A DNA stretch of 64,000 nucleotides from BM003 sp963699835 (GTDB lineage: Bacteria > Pseudomonadota > Gammaproteobacteria > Steroidobacterales > BM003), in contig CAVOVJ010000003.1 of assembly GCA_963699835.1 (NCBI GenBank), forward strand, positions 186,001-250,000. Reading direction: 5' to 3'. A model generated the notes under the pieces. That model searched no databases. It was not told the origin of the DNA and saw nothing but the letters and a program-made list of their open reading frames with translations. The translations under genes were made by a program, and so were the position numbers. Positions 36,866 to 50,442 of the stretch are shown piece by piece; the first letter of the stretch is position 1; each line of letters begins with the position of its first letter.

Positions 36866-38062
36866 TTGACTATTGAAGAACAGATCTTGGAAATACGTCG
36901 GGGCGCCGATGAAATCCTGCTGGAGGAAGATCTGCGGCGCAAGCTCGGGGAGGGCCGGCCGTTGCGGATCAAAGCGGGCTTTGATCCAACCGCACCGGAT
37001 CTCCACGTTGGCCATACCGTGCTGATAAACAAGATGCGTCAATTTCAGGATCTCGGTCACGAGGTCATTTTCCTGATTGGCGATTTCACCGGAATGATCG
37101 GCGATCCGACCGGGAAGAGCGCGACACGCCCGCCGCTGACGCGCGAGGAGATCATCGATAATGCCGCCACCTACGAGCAACAGATCTTCAAGATTCTGGA
37201 TCCCGAAAAGACGCTGGTGATGTTCAATTCGAGCTGGATGGGCGAGATGTCGGCGGCCGATCTGATCGGGCTGGCCGCGAAACATACGGTTGCCAGGATG
37301 CTCGAGCGCGACGATTTCAACAAACGCTACAAGAGCGGGCAGCCTATTGCGGTTCATGAGTTTCTCTATCCGTTGGTGCAGGGCTACGATTCGGTCGCGA
37401 TGCGCGCCGACGTCGAGCTCGGAGGGACGGACCAGAAATTCAACCTGCTGGTGGGCCGGCAGATGCAGCAGGCGTACGGCCAGACGCCGCAGGTGGTGGT
37501 GACGATGCCGCTGCTCGAGGGACTGGACGGAGTGCAGAAGATGTCCAAGTCGCTCGGCAACTATATCGGTATCACCGAGCCCCCGACCGAGATCTTTGGC
37601 AAGATCATGTCGGTGTCGGACGATCTTATGTGGCGCTACTACGAATTGTTGAGTCTGCAGTCGGGCAACGAGATTGCGCAGCTGAAGGCAGCCGTAGCGG
37701 GCGGCCGCAATCCGCGCGATGCAAAACTCGATCTGGCCGAGGAAATCGCAGCGCGTTTTCACGGCGCGGCGGCAGGCCGGCAGGCCCACCAGCAGTTCCT
37801 GGCGCGGTTCCAGAAAGGTGCAGTGCCCGAGGACATGCCGGAAGTCGCGATCGACGGCGGCGGCAAGCCCGTTCGCCTGACGCGAATCCTGAAAGAAGCG
37901 GGTCTGACGCCGAGTACCTCCGAGGCGATGCGTATGATTCGCCAGGGAGCAGTGAAAATCGACGGGCAACGTATCGACGATGCTGGGCAGGAGCTGGTGC
38001 CCGGGGATGCAATGGTGTGTCAGGTAGGCAAGCGCAGATTTGCGCGCGTGACGGTGACCTGA
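36866..38062 (+). CDS. tyrS: Tyrosyl-tRNA synthetase
   Basis: 398 residues, class I synthetase. HIGH-type motif HVGHTVLIN, tyrosine/nucleotide region GDFTGMIGDPTGKS, KMSKS in full (QKMSKSLGN), and a C-terminal S4 RNA-binding domain (AVKIDGQRID). The start is TTG 36866 with AAGGA nine bases upstream; there is no earlier ATG. Lies upstream of the rRNA operon as in Pseudomonas. Confidence 0.95.
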   Translation: MTIEEQILEIRRGADEILLEEDLRRKLGEGRPLRIKAGFDPTAPDLHVGHTVLINKMRQFQDLGHEVIFLIGDFTGMIGDPTGKSATRPPLTREEIIDNAATYEQQIFKILDPEKTLVMFNSSWMGEMSAADLIGLAAKHTVARMLERDDFNKRYKSGQPIAVHEFLYPLVQGYDSVAMRADVELGGTDQKFNLLVGRQMQQAYGQTPQVVVTMPLLEGLDGVQKMSKSLGNYIGITEPPTEIFGKIMSVSDDLMWRYYELLSLQSGNEIAQLKAAVAGGRNPRDAKLDLAEEIAARFHGAAAGRQAHQQFLARFQKGAVPEDMPEVAIDGGGKPVRLTRILKEAGLTPSTSEAMRMIRQGAVKIDGQRIDDAGQELVPGDAMVCQVGKRRFARVTVT

Positions 38063-38116
38063 CCGGAATCCCGCCGGTGTCCGGCGGGCTAGGGAACGAT
38101 CGAAAAAGGAGTGGCA

Positions 38117-38581
38117 ATGCGAAAGACAGCGATAGTGGTCAGCGTGGTGTTGGGTATCGGCGCCATCAGCCTGGCATGGGCGCAGGACGTGAAAAGACTT
38201 AATGACGCAGTAGAGACGCGTCAGGCCGTAATGAAAATCATCAAGTGGAATCTCGGGCCGATGGTCGGCATGGTCAAAGAGGAGATTCCCTTTGACGCCG
38301 ACAGGTTTGCGCTGGGAGCGCAACGCATCGCCATGGCCGGGTCGATGATCGAGGACGCATCCCGGCCGGATACGCGAGAGGCCACGTTGGCGAATGAGGC
38401 GCTGCCAAATATCTGGGACGAATTCGCCGAGTACGAAGAGCTGTCCGAGAAGCTCGCGGCGAGCAGTGCGTACCTTGCCGAGGTGGCCGAGGGCGGCGAT
38501 CCGGGTGCCAGTCGCACTGCGTTTCTGGACATGACCAAAGATTGCAAGGCCTGTCACGACAAATTCCGCGAAAAGAAATAG
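38117..38581 (+). CDS. Cytochrome c' (c556-type monoheme protein)
   Basis: 154 residues. Signal peptide (VSVVLGIGAISLAWA), four-helix bundle and a C-terminal heme site CKACHDKFRE, the usual place in cytochrome c'. GGAG seven bases before ATG 38117 decides the start over GTG 38111. Periplasmic; family members bind NO or CO or carry electrons. Convergent with a cytochrome b561 gene, suggesting functional pairing. Confidence 0.93.
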   Translation: MRKTAIVVSVVLGIGAISLAWAQDVKRLNDAVETRQAVMKIIKWNLGPMVGMVKEEIPFDADRFALGAQRIAMAGSMIEDASRPDTREATLANEALPNIWDEFAEYEELSEKLAASSAYLAEVAEGGDPGASRTAFLDMTKDCKACHDKFREKK

Positions 38582-38594
38582 GGGCCCGGACCAG

Positions 38595-38618
38595 CCACTG
38601 CGCCGCGAGGCGCAGTGG
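38595..38618. other. Hairpin between convergent genes
   Basis: Perfect 10-base stem CCACTGCGCC / GGCGCAGTGG with a GCGA tetraloop. It lacks a following T run on either strand, so it may act as an mRNA 3' end or weak bidirectional terminator. Confidence 0.6.
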
Positions 38619-38622
38619 TCTC

Positions 38623-39351
38623 TCAGAACATATCGATATCCAGCGGCGGCGGTTCCGGCGCCAGCCCGACCAGGAGCCAGACGATCATGGCGCTGGCCAG
38701 CGCCAGGGTGAGCGCCAGGCCCGGTTTCTGCCGCGCGATTCCGCTGCTATCCGCCGTGTCCTCACGCGGTTTTCTGCCGGTAAACATCGGGGTAACCAGG
38801 TTCTCGCGCAGCAAAAACCAGTGCAGCAAAATCGCGCCAACGTGCAGCGTGATCAGCGTAGCCAGGACCCAGAAATTGACCGAGTGGATATAACTCAGGC
38901 GATTGCTGATCGTATCGGGCAACAGGTGATGCCACGGTCCTGCAAAAAAAATGTCGTCGCTGTTGCCAAGGCCGGATAGCGCCTGAACGAATACCAGAGC
39001 CAGCATGGCGACGACCGACAGTGCGCCAAGTGGATTGTGGCTGTCGAAGTGCTGTTTCGGTCCCGGTCGCAAGCTCCGTAAATAGGACAGGACTTCCCCT
39101 GGCGGCCGGACAAAATGGCTGAAACGAGCCGTCCGTGGCCCGGCGAGGCCCCATGCCACTCGCCAGAGAACAAGTGCCAGAGCGGCGCAACCGAATGCCA
39201 TGTGCCAATCCATGTAGGCCGGTCCCAATTCCTGGGTTGCCCAGGCGCCAACGACACTGACGGCGAGGGCCCAGTGGAATAGCCGAAGTGCGCCATCCCA
39301 GACAAGAACCGCTGTCTCGCGCTGAGAATCCTTCACGAAGTTTCCGTCCAT
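38623..39351 (-). CDS. Cytochrome b561 family protein
   Basis: About 242 residues from ATG 39351, with five hydrophobic segments. Histidines in membrane segments (RLFHWALAVS, YMDWHMAFG, IHSVNFWVL, ITLHVGAILLHW) fit heme b ligation. Family proteins pass electrons between the quinone pool and periplasmic cytochromes. The neighbour is cytochrome c', a frequent partner. A longer TTG start at 39399 is possible; neither start has a strong ribosome site. Confidence 0.88.
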   Translation of the reverse strand: MDGNFVKDSQRETAVLVWDGALRLFHWALAVSVVGAWATQELGPAYMDWHMAFGCAALALVLWRVAWGLAGPRTARFSHFVRPPGEVLSYLRSLRPGPKQHFDSHNPLGALSVVAMLALVFVQALSGLGNSDDIFFAGPWHHLLPDTISNRLSYIHSVNFWVLATLITLHVGAILLHWFLLRENLVTPMFTGRKPREDTADSSGIARQKPGLALTLALASAMIVWLLVGLAPEPPPLDIDMF

Positions 39352-39469
39352 TGCCCGACTGATCTGCGCATTGTCGCCGGTCGATCCGCTCCGCGCCAAT
39401 ATATTGCCAGCGAGAATGCCCGCGCTTGGCGGCTTTTCGGGTCATGCCTCGTTGATTTTCCGCAGGGGG

Positions 39470-39497
39470 TTGACGGGTGACCGGCGACGCTTATAAT
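39470..39497 (+). promoter_or_regulatory. rRNA operon promoter P1
   Basis: TTGACG (39470-39475) and perfect TATAAT (39492-39497) with a 16-base spacer, followed by a GC-rich discriminator (GCGCGCCC), typical of stringently controlled rrn promoters. Confidence 0.85.
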
Positions 39498-39567
39498 GCG
39501 CGCCCTTGCTTCGCGGCACTGCGCCTGCGGAGCGATCCGGGACGGCAACTATTAAGCTCGACCGGTG

Positions 39568-39595
39568 TTGACCGGTACGAATTTTGCGTTATACT
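39568..39595 (+). promoter_or_regulatory. rRNA operon promoter P2
   Basis: TTGACC (39568-39573), 16-base spacer, TATACT (39590-39595). Together with P1 this gives the tandem arrangement usual for gammaproteobacterial rrn operons. Confidence 0.75.
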
Positions 39596-39605
39596 TGTCG
39601 GTCTG

Positions 39606-39638
39606 TCTGGCGCTAGCGTCAGGCCCGCTCTTTAACAA
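39606..39638 (+). promoter_or_regulatory. rrn leader antitermination site (boxB-like hairpin and boxA)
   Basis: A short hairpin (CTGGCGC/GCGTCAG) is followed by boxA GCTCTTTAACAA at 39627-39638, the Nus-factor loading site of rRNA operons. Confidence 0.85.
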
Positions 39639-39750
39639 TTGAATCAGGTAACTTGTGTGGGAGCTCGCGTTGGTGTTTGCGAATGCAAACAACTCGGCGA
39701 GTGACCTAAGAGCCTCGTGCTTGGAGGTTTACTTGCCAGCTCAAACTATT

Positions 39751-41292
<1,542 letters not shown>

Positions 41293-41386
41293 AAAGAGAA
41301 AAGCGTTCAAAAACGCTGATTGCGAGCTCCCTCACAAGTTACCTGATTTCAATGTACCGGGACTAAACCCCGGTACGACCGGCCAC

Positions 41387-41463
<77 letters not shown>

Positions 41464-41472
41464 GTTTCAGGC

Positions 41473-41548
41473 GGGGCCATAGCTCAGCTGGGAGAGCGCC
41501 TGCTTTGCAAGCAGGAGGTCGGCGGTTCGATCCCGCCTGGCTCCACCA
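41473..41548 (+). tRNA. tRNA-Ala (TGC)
   Basis: 76 bases including encoded CCA. Anticodon TGC at 41506-41508; acceptor stem GGGGCCA/TGGCTCC. Nine bases after tRNA-Ile. Confidence 0.97.
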
Positions 41549-41571
41549 GATCACTGGAGAGGATAGAAACG

Positions 41572-41623
41572 TAAAACCACACCTGCGTAGGTTTCCAAAG
41601 ATTCGTATGCAGCTGTGGTTTTA
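41572..41623 (+). other. Long-stem hairpin in the 16S-23S spacer
   Basis: TAAAACCACA (41572-41581) is a perfect inverted repeat of TGTGGTTTTA (41614-41623). Probably an RNA processing or boxB-like structure in front of the second boxA. Confidence 0.6.
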
Positions 41624-41658
41624 TGTTCGGTCAAGCGGTCTCGACCGTGAAGTCGGAC

Positions 41659-41670
41659 GCTCTTTAACAA
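41659..41670 (+). promoter_or_regulatory. Spacer boxA
   Basis: GCTCTTTAACAA, identical to the leader boxA. A second antitermination element before 23S is usual in rrn operons. Confidence 0.85.
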
Positions 41671-41868
41671 TTCGGTATGAATACTGATGTCAAGCTCAAG
41701 TAAATATAGTTGTACATGCAACTTTACTTGTGTCGTGTCGCATTCGTGAGACCAGCGCCATAGAGCCCTGGGCAATCGTTGTCACAAGATTGTCAAAGGT
41801 TCTGAAGGTTTTTTCTGAGCTGCACTTTGGTGATGAAGAGATCTGATGAGACTGTTTGGGGTTGTATG

Positions 41869-44782
<2,914 letters not shown>

Positions 44783-44887
44783 ACAACACTCAAGTAGTTT
44801 CGTTAGGTGTTGATCTGACGACATGCGACACGCATCAGTGTTCATCCGAATTGTGCAGTTCCGGTGACGGGACTGCGACAACCAGTT

Positions 44888-45006
44888 TGCCTGGCGGTAA
44901 TAGCGAGTGGGAACCACCCGATCCCATTCCGAACTCGGAAGTGAAACTGCTCAGCGCCGATGGTAGTGTGGGGTCTCCCCATGTGAGAGTAGGTCATCGC
45001 CAGGCT
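44888..45006 (+). rRNA. 5S ribosomal RNA
   Basis: TGCCTGGCGGTAATAGCG start, CCGATGGTAGTGTGGGG middle and CCAGGC end match 5S rRNA. No tRNA follows it. Confidence 0.97.
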
Positions 45007-45016
45007 TTTAAATGCG

Positions 45017-45050
45017 AAACCCCGGTTGCTTCGGCAGCCGGGGTTTTTCT
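45017..45050 (+). terminator. rRNA operon terminator
   Basis: A 13-pair stem starting AAACCCCGG and closing CCGGGGTTT around a TTCG tetraloop, running into TTTTT. Very stable Rho-independent terminator. Confidence 0.95.
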
Positions 45051-45137
45051 ATGCGTCGGTTTTGTCGTTGGGCTGGCACTGGCGGTTGACTGATCGCGCC
45101 ATGCCTGGCGCGACGCTCACAGGCAGATATCTAATCT

Positions 45138-46525
45138 CTACCCGAGGGGCAGCGCGGACTGAATGCGCTGGAGAAACTGCCGGCGATCCGGTTCGGACGG
45201 AATATGGCTCGCCAGCTCATGACAAAGATCGTTGAGATTGGCCGCGCGTGTTGAGGCAAAGTGCGCCAGGCGGTCTGCCACCGGTCCGACGAAATAGGTT
45301 AGTTCGGAGACTATGCAGGCCATCTGTTCCTTAGTGAGATCGAGCGTCTCGGTGCCTTCTTTCCGTTCGATTCCGGAGCTTGCTGCAGGTGTCGGCACAG
45401 GCGGCTGCGTGCCGCGCAATGTCGAGTGATACACATCGGAATTCTCGATGGCCCTGACGAACTCGTTGCGCTCCTCGGGTGTGGGAATGTGCCTGGCGAG
45501 CTCGTCGGTGATGCTCGCCAGGTCAGTATCGGGGCGGCAAGCTCTTCGGACGAAGTGCCCGGCCATCGGGCCGACAAATGACGCAAGGCGTTTCTCCATT
45601 AACTTTAGCAGCTCCGCTGAAACGGGTTCGTCGAGCGCTGGTGCATCGCTGCCTTGCGCAGAATCTGACTTGCTCGAACGCCTGGCTCTGGAATTGCCAT
45701 CTTCCATGGTTCCTGTCAGCCAGTCCGTCAACGCGTTCCGAAATTGTCTTGCGCTTTGAAAGCGCTGCATCGGGCTTTGATGCAGCGCTGTTTCCAGCAG
45801 CGACACGAGACCCGGTATTTGTCCTCCGGTCAGCCCGGCTTCCTCCATCAGTGCCGCCACATTCTCTTCTCGCTGATAGCCTGGATTGGGACGCTGCCCG
45901 GTAATAAGTTGGAGCAACACCATGGCCGTGCTGTAAACGTCGGAGCGACTGTCTACAAGTTCGCCGCGTGCCCCTTCCGGGGACATGTAACCGGGCGTCC
46001 CGACCACATAGCCGATCCTGGTCAGATCGGATGTGTCGAGTCGGGCAACACCGAAGTCCGCGACTTTTACCCCGCCGTTGTTCAGCACGATAATGTTGGC
46101 GGGCTTGATGTCCCGTGCACCACGCCCTGGGAGTGGGCGTAATGCAACGCCGACAGTACCGGAACCACGAGGTCGATGGACTCCCTGAATCGTGAATTGC
46201 TGGGAGGCCAGGAGGTCGCGCAGTTCGCGTCCTTCCACCAGTTCCATGACAAGGTACGGAACATCGTGTTCTATACCGAAAGTCGAAAACTGCAACTATG
46301 TTCGGGTGCGGACACCGTGCAGCCGCCCGTGCCTCTTGCTGAAACCGCTGCGCGAAATCGTTGCCTTCGTTACCGTGGCAAAGGTGATCGTGCATCACCT
46401 TAATCGCGACGATGCGCTCAATAACCGGGTCGTACGCCCGATAGACGATGCCCATCGCCCCGCGACCGAGCACCGACTGGACCTCGTACTTGCCGAGGCC
46501 TTCGGGTCAATCCCGGTTCAGCCAC
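45138..46525 (-). CDS. Serine/threonine protein kinase with C-terminal repeats, about four frameshifts
   Basis: Hanks-type kinase. Recovered motifs in order: GRGAMGIVYRAYD loop, VAIKV lysine, VMELVEGREL hinge, GVVH|RDIKPANIIV catalytic loop (one C missing at 46108), VADFGVARL and GTPGYMSPE. Frame breaks lie near 46499, 46280 (extra T), 46188 (extra G) and 46108; each is fixed by one base. A possible GTG start is 46525, though it is not firm. After the kinase domain come two similar repeats of about 55 residues containing FVGP(M/V)A and ELA(R/S)HIP, probably a regulatory or docking module. No membrane segment. Last gene of a set with the heme sensor and repeat lipoprotein. Confidence 0.8.
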
Positions 46526-46573
46526 GGACCTGAATTCCGAGTGCGTCGAAGATAAATGGGAACAGGAGTCGGA

Positions 46574-47469
46574 TCATTCGCGCCGCAGCACCGTCTCGTC
46601 GTCCAGCATCTTCATCGCGGTGGCGAGGCTACGGTGCATTCTGTTGAACGAACGCGCCAATGCCGTCATTTCGTCGTTGCCGACGACTTCCAGTTCCTCG
46701 ACATTCTGCCCACCCATGCTCATCGCGTCCGCCTGTGCCGAAAGCGCCTGAACGGGCTTGATTACGAATTTGTGCAGCAGCACGTTCAACAGCAGCGCGA
46801 CCAGCAGGAAAGGCCATTACCAACGACCCCATGAACGTGATCAGCGCTGACCTCGCTCGTTCAAGCGGAAGAGACATCGGTACCTGGACAATTTGTGCGC
46901 CGATGATTTCGTTCATTTTCCAGCCGAAACCGTTGTCGTCACCGTAGGTATCGATCAGAGTTTGCGGCGCTTCGGCAGGTGTGCTGTGGCAGACAAGACA
47001 ATTTTCGTTCGTGATCTGGATCGGATGCCCCATGTACAATGCCGGGCCGGTCGGGGTCATTCTTCTCTCCGACCAGCTCCTTCTCCGCGGGGTGATCCCG
47101 GAACCACGCCACGATATCGGTTTCCCAGCCGGTTGCACGGTCCGCCGGATTGGTCGGATTAAGGGTCGCCTCCTTGTAACTGAACTCAGGATAGTTTTTG
47201 CGAAATTCCGAAACGTAACGCGAGGCGGCATAGGCCGGTACGGACTGGGGCATGAATTGACGACGTTGCTGGACCGCCAGCAACGGACGGATTTCGGAAA
47301 CGGTATAACCGCGTACGGCTATCGCACTCTCCATCATGATTCGCGCCGACTCGAGAATTTCGGCACGAGCATTGCGTTGTAGAGAGTTGTAGGTGAACAA
47401 ACCGGCCGCCAGTAGCCCAATCAGGCTGGTAAAGCCGAGTACGAGGTTGAATTTCAGTCGCAAACCCAT
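46574..47469 (-). CDS. Tll0287-like (DUF3365) heme-motif sensor with HAMP domain, two frameshifts
   Basis: About 297 residues. ATG 47469 has GGAG nine bases upstream. A first membrane helix (FNLVLGFTSLIGLLAAGLF) is followed by a periplasmic Tll0287-like domain that carries a c-type heme motif CLVCH, then a second membrane helix, a HAMP domain (VIKPVQALSAQADAMS) and a short end after NRMHRSLATAMKML. Frame breaks near 47055 (extra C) and 46810 (extra T) are each fixed by one base. There is no output domain, so it probably signals to the adjacent kinase, whose start follows 48 bases on. Confidence 0.8.
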
Positions 47470-48453
47470 GAACTGTTCTCCGGTTGGCTTTTCTTGTCCG
47501 CTCAGGGCGCAGATGTCGTCGCAGGTCCGCAGGGCCTCGAGCGCCGTTGCGAAACCATCGATGGCAAAAGTTGCGCTATATGCCTGCGTCACCGGCCAGG
47601 TTGGCCAGAAGCCCAGGGTGACCGTCACCGACGAACCGCGGCGGAATTGTTGCATTATTTCGTTGTATCGTTCTTTGAACAGCACATCAGTTTCGGCAAA
47701 AAGTCCGGGCAGCGGAAACGATGGCCCCGAGTCGATCTGCAGCCCGGTATTCTCATAGCTGAGATCGACATTGGAACGCGTGTCGACACGCAGCGTGTCC
47801 GCGGTGACGATCAACGAGATCTCCGACTCCCCCTGGCCATCCTGAATTTGCTTCGTAGTCGAGCGCAGTAAGCAGCGCTTCGTTCTTGAAACAGGATCCT
47901 GCCCCCAGTCCAACGTCCAGCCTGTGTTCAGCGCCAGTGGGAGGCTCTCCAGCTCGATCACCGGCAGCGCGGTAGACCCAACCAGGCCCATTTCCGTTGT
48001 CATTCCGGGTTCTGACCCCGCGGTTTCCGGCTCAGGCTCAGGCTCAGGCTCAGGCTTCGGCTCGGGCTTCGGCTCGGGCTTCGGCTCGGGCTTCGGCTCG
48101 GGCTTCGGCTCGGGCTTCGGCTCGGGCTTCGGCTCGGGCTTCGGCTCGGGCTTCGGCTCGGGCTTCGGCTCGGGCTTCGGCTCGGGCTTCGGCTCGGGCT
48201 TCGGCTCGGGCTTCGGCTCGGGCTTCGGCTCGGGCTTCGGCTCAGGCTTCGGCTCGGGCGTCGGCTCGGGCTTCGGCTCGGGCATCGGCCGTGGTTCGGG
48301 GGTGATCACAGTTTCAGGGGGGAGCGCCGTTTCGGCGTCGATGCCACCACGATCTGTCTCACCGGTCGGAGTATCGTCACGTTGATTCGTTGTTTGCTGG
48401 GCACAGCCGTGCAGCAATACGAGAACCAGCAGGGCACGCAGCAATCTACTCAC
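47454..48453 (-). CDS. Lipoprotein with (KPEP)n repeats, reads into the sensor as given
   Basis: From GTG 48453 (GGGAG seven bases upstream) the signal peptide ends LLHGC, a lipobox. A stretch of about 100 residues of Lys-Pro-Glu-Pro repeats, reminiscent of the TonB periplasm-spanning rod, connects it to a globular C-terminal domain with two Cys near the end (LRTCDDIC). As given the frame enters the sensor gene. Removing one base in the AAAA before that point makes it end at a TGA at 47454-47456, overlapping the sensor start. I see no known family for the C-terminal domain. Confidence 0.7.
48029..48294. repeat. 12-base tandem repeat (GGCTTCGGCTCG), about 20 copies
   Basis: Nearly perfect tandem array encoding the KPEP repeats on the minus strand. 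A few units at both ends are degenerate. Unit length is a multiple of three, so copy-number change would keep frame. Confidence 0.95.
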
Positions 48454-48884
48454 GCAATAACTCCCGATAGAATTTCCGGTCTGGCGCACTGTCCCTGCCA
48501 GCCAGAAATTCAGCGCAGTTCGATCCGCTCCGTGTGATCGTCAACAGCAAGTATAGTTGGTCGCCGGCCCGGCACGGCGGAGAGTCTCGCTCGGGCATGC
48601 CTCGCACCACAATCGGAGAATAGCATCGAATGCCAGCGGGACTAGCGGGCATAGCACTCATTTCACTACAAAATCATCAGCCGGGTGCATTGTTATCCGT
48701 GACGGCATGTTTGTTATTGGCCAGCTTCACGGATCGAAGTTTCGGATTGCGCGTTCTGCCGCCGCACCGGGCGCATATGAACCCCGCCAGTCGGCAAATT
48801 ATCGTAGCGTTGACTATGCTTCGGTGGAATTCAAGAGTTGGCGCAGCGCACAGCGGCGCCGAACCGAAAACAAGGATGTTAGCG
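48454..48884. other. Intergenic region between divergent genes
   Basis: 431 bases with no gene I can support. A 71-codon minus-strand frame ending at 48446 (ends in FYRELLRE) runs into the lipoprotein start and could be a small upstream peptide, but codon pattern is not convincing. Confidence 0.4.
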
Positions 48885-49358
48885 ATGAGCGTCAAACCGA
48901 TTCCTGATGGTTATCACACCGTGACCCCTTATCTCTTTGTCGACGGCGCTGCCGCGGCTATCGAGTTCTACGCCAAAGCGCTTGGTGCGGTAGAACTGAT
49001 GCGGCTGGCCGGGCCTGGCGGATCCGTCATGCACGCGGAAATCATGGTTGGAAACTCGCCAGTGATGCTGGCCGATGCCAACCCTGAATGGGGCATGCAG
49101 AGTCCGCCGGCACTTGGCGGTACACCCGTTACTCTCGCCGTCTATGTCGAAAATGTCGATGAGGTTTTCCAGCGCGCGATCAATGCCGGTGGTGAGCAGG
49201 TCCGCCCCGTCGAGGACCAGTTCTACGGTGATCGAACCGGGACGTTGCGCGATCCCTTCGGACATGTATGGACAATCGCTACGCATACCGAGGATCTTGA
49301 GCCAACGGAGATCGAGAAGCGTTTTGAGGAGATAAAGGCAAATCAGAAATCCGGGTGA
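48885..49358 (+). CDS. VOC (glyoxalase/PhnB-like) family protein
   Basis: 157 residues with the paired beta-alpha-beta-beta-beta modules: TPYLFVDGAAAAIEFYAKALGA, HAEIMVGNSPVMLAD, DRTGTLRDPFGHVWTIATH. AAGGA eight bases before ATG 48885 decides the start; longer frames upstream look non-coding. Substrate unknown. Confidence 0.88.
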   Translation: MSVKPIPDGYHTVTPYLFVDGAAAAIEFYAKALGAVELMRLAGPGGSVMHAEIMVGNSPVMLADANPEWGMQSPPALGGTPVTLAVYVENVDEVFQRAINAGGEQVRPVEDQFYGDRTGTLRDPFGHVWTIATHTEDLEPTEIEKRFEEIKANQKSG

Positions 49359-49611
49359 CCGTGCCTTGAACGCGGCTGGATGTTTGAGAAAACGGTCCTT
49401 GCCATTGTGCAGTGTCAGCATCGGCGCTATAGAGTCGCGGCGCGGAATTTGGCGCACCGCGAGAGCGGCGCGAGGACGGCCGGCTTGTCCGGTTTCCGGT
49501 CATAGACGTACCCATACGGCCGGTCGCGCACTTTTTTCCTTGCGCTGCTAGCTCGGTCCGCTACTCTTTTCAACAGGGCAACAATTCTGTGTCATGTGCC
49601 TCGGGGGCCAT

Positions 49612-50442
49612 ATGTCCGCTGAAGAAAGTGCATCGATGCACCGTTTGTCGCACCATGCCGCAAGCTTTCTGCAACGGCACCGTTTGGCTGGATTAGAAAA
49701 GGAGTTGCCGATTTCCGGCGTGCACGCAGGCAAAGCCTCATGTATGGCGGAGTTCTTGTCGCGCTCAGCTGGTTGATTGTCGCTACAGCATGGGCGCTCG
49801 GGAGCTATATTTTGGTGCCTTGCTTTGTTATCCGGGTTCGTTTTCGTGCGGTCCGGTGCTGGCTATTTGCTCCTATTCAATCAGTCGGCAATTGGAGCGG
49901 AATCGACACACCGACTGTCTGACACGCTGCATGGTATCAGGGCGGCGCCATCTTTCCAGCGCAATGGTTTTCGCACTGGTGTTAATGGTCATATTTCTGG
50001 TTTGGGCGCGCGCGGCATCGATGATCCATGTTTTTTTCCCGGTTGCCGGTGAATACCAGTGGCGCGATCTGCTGCCGTTTCTTGCAGTTGGAAGTGCGGT
50101 CGGATCGTTGTTTGCCGGTTTCACTTTCGGTGCCAGTGCGTTTTCGCTGCCTATGCTTGTTGACCGCAAAGTGGATATCGTCACAGCGGTGGTCAGCAGC
50201 ATCAATGCGGTACTCCGCAACAAGTCGGCGATGATGGTCTGGATTGCTCCTGATAGTGGTCGGGGTTGGGTATTGGCTTTGCAACTGCATTTGTGGGGCT
50301 GGCGGTGATATTGCCGATACTCGGTTATGCCACCTGGCACAGCTATCGCGAATGCATCGACGCCTCTGCGTGGCAACCTCAACCGCTGCTGCCTGGCGAT
50401 CGTGCCGGCTTGGACCCGGGCGAACCGATCGAAACAAATTAG
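49612..50442 (+). pseudogene. DUF2189 family membrane protein, broken by about seven frame changes
   Basis: The conserved pieces of a DUF2189 integral membrane protein are spread over three frames in the right order: GWIRKGVADFRRA, MYGGVLVALSWLIVATAWAL, LLSGFVFV, GPVLAICSYSISRQLER, LSDTLHGIR, LSSAMVFALVLMVIFLVWAR, FLAVGSAVGSLFAGFTFGASA, SLPMLVDRKVDIVTAVVSSI, LLLIVVGVG and GIGFATAFVGLAVILPILGY, ending at TAG 50440-50442. There are no in-frame stop codons inside the conserved pieces. That favours a poor-quality stretch of sequence over natural decay, but I cannot decide. Confidence 0.72.

Noticed and set aside
45138..46525. Programmed ribosomal frameshifting in the kinase gene
   Set aside because: Several breaks of both directions, no slippery heptamers with downstream structures, and the catalytic HRD is broken by a missing C; sequence error explains it better.
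48029..48294. CRISPR-like array
   Set aside because: Units are 12 bases, contiguous and without spacers; it is a coding tandem repeat.
47924..48385. Plus-strand frames of Gly-Ser-Gly-Phe and Ala-Ser-Ala-Arg repeats
   Set aside because: They are the complementary reading of the 12-base repeat that encodes KPEP on the minus strand, where signal peptide, ribosome site and flanking domain support coding.
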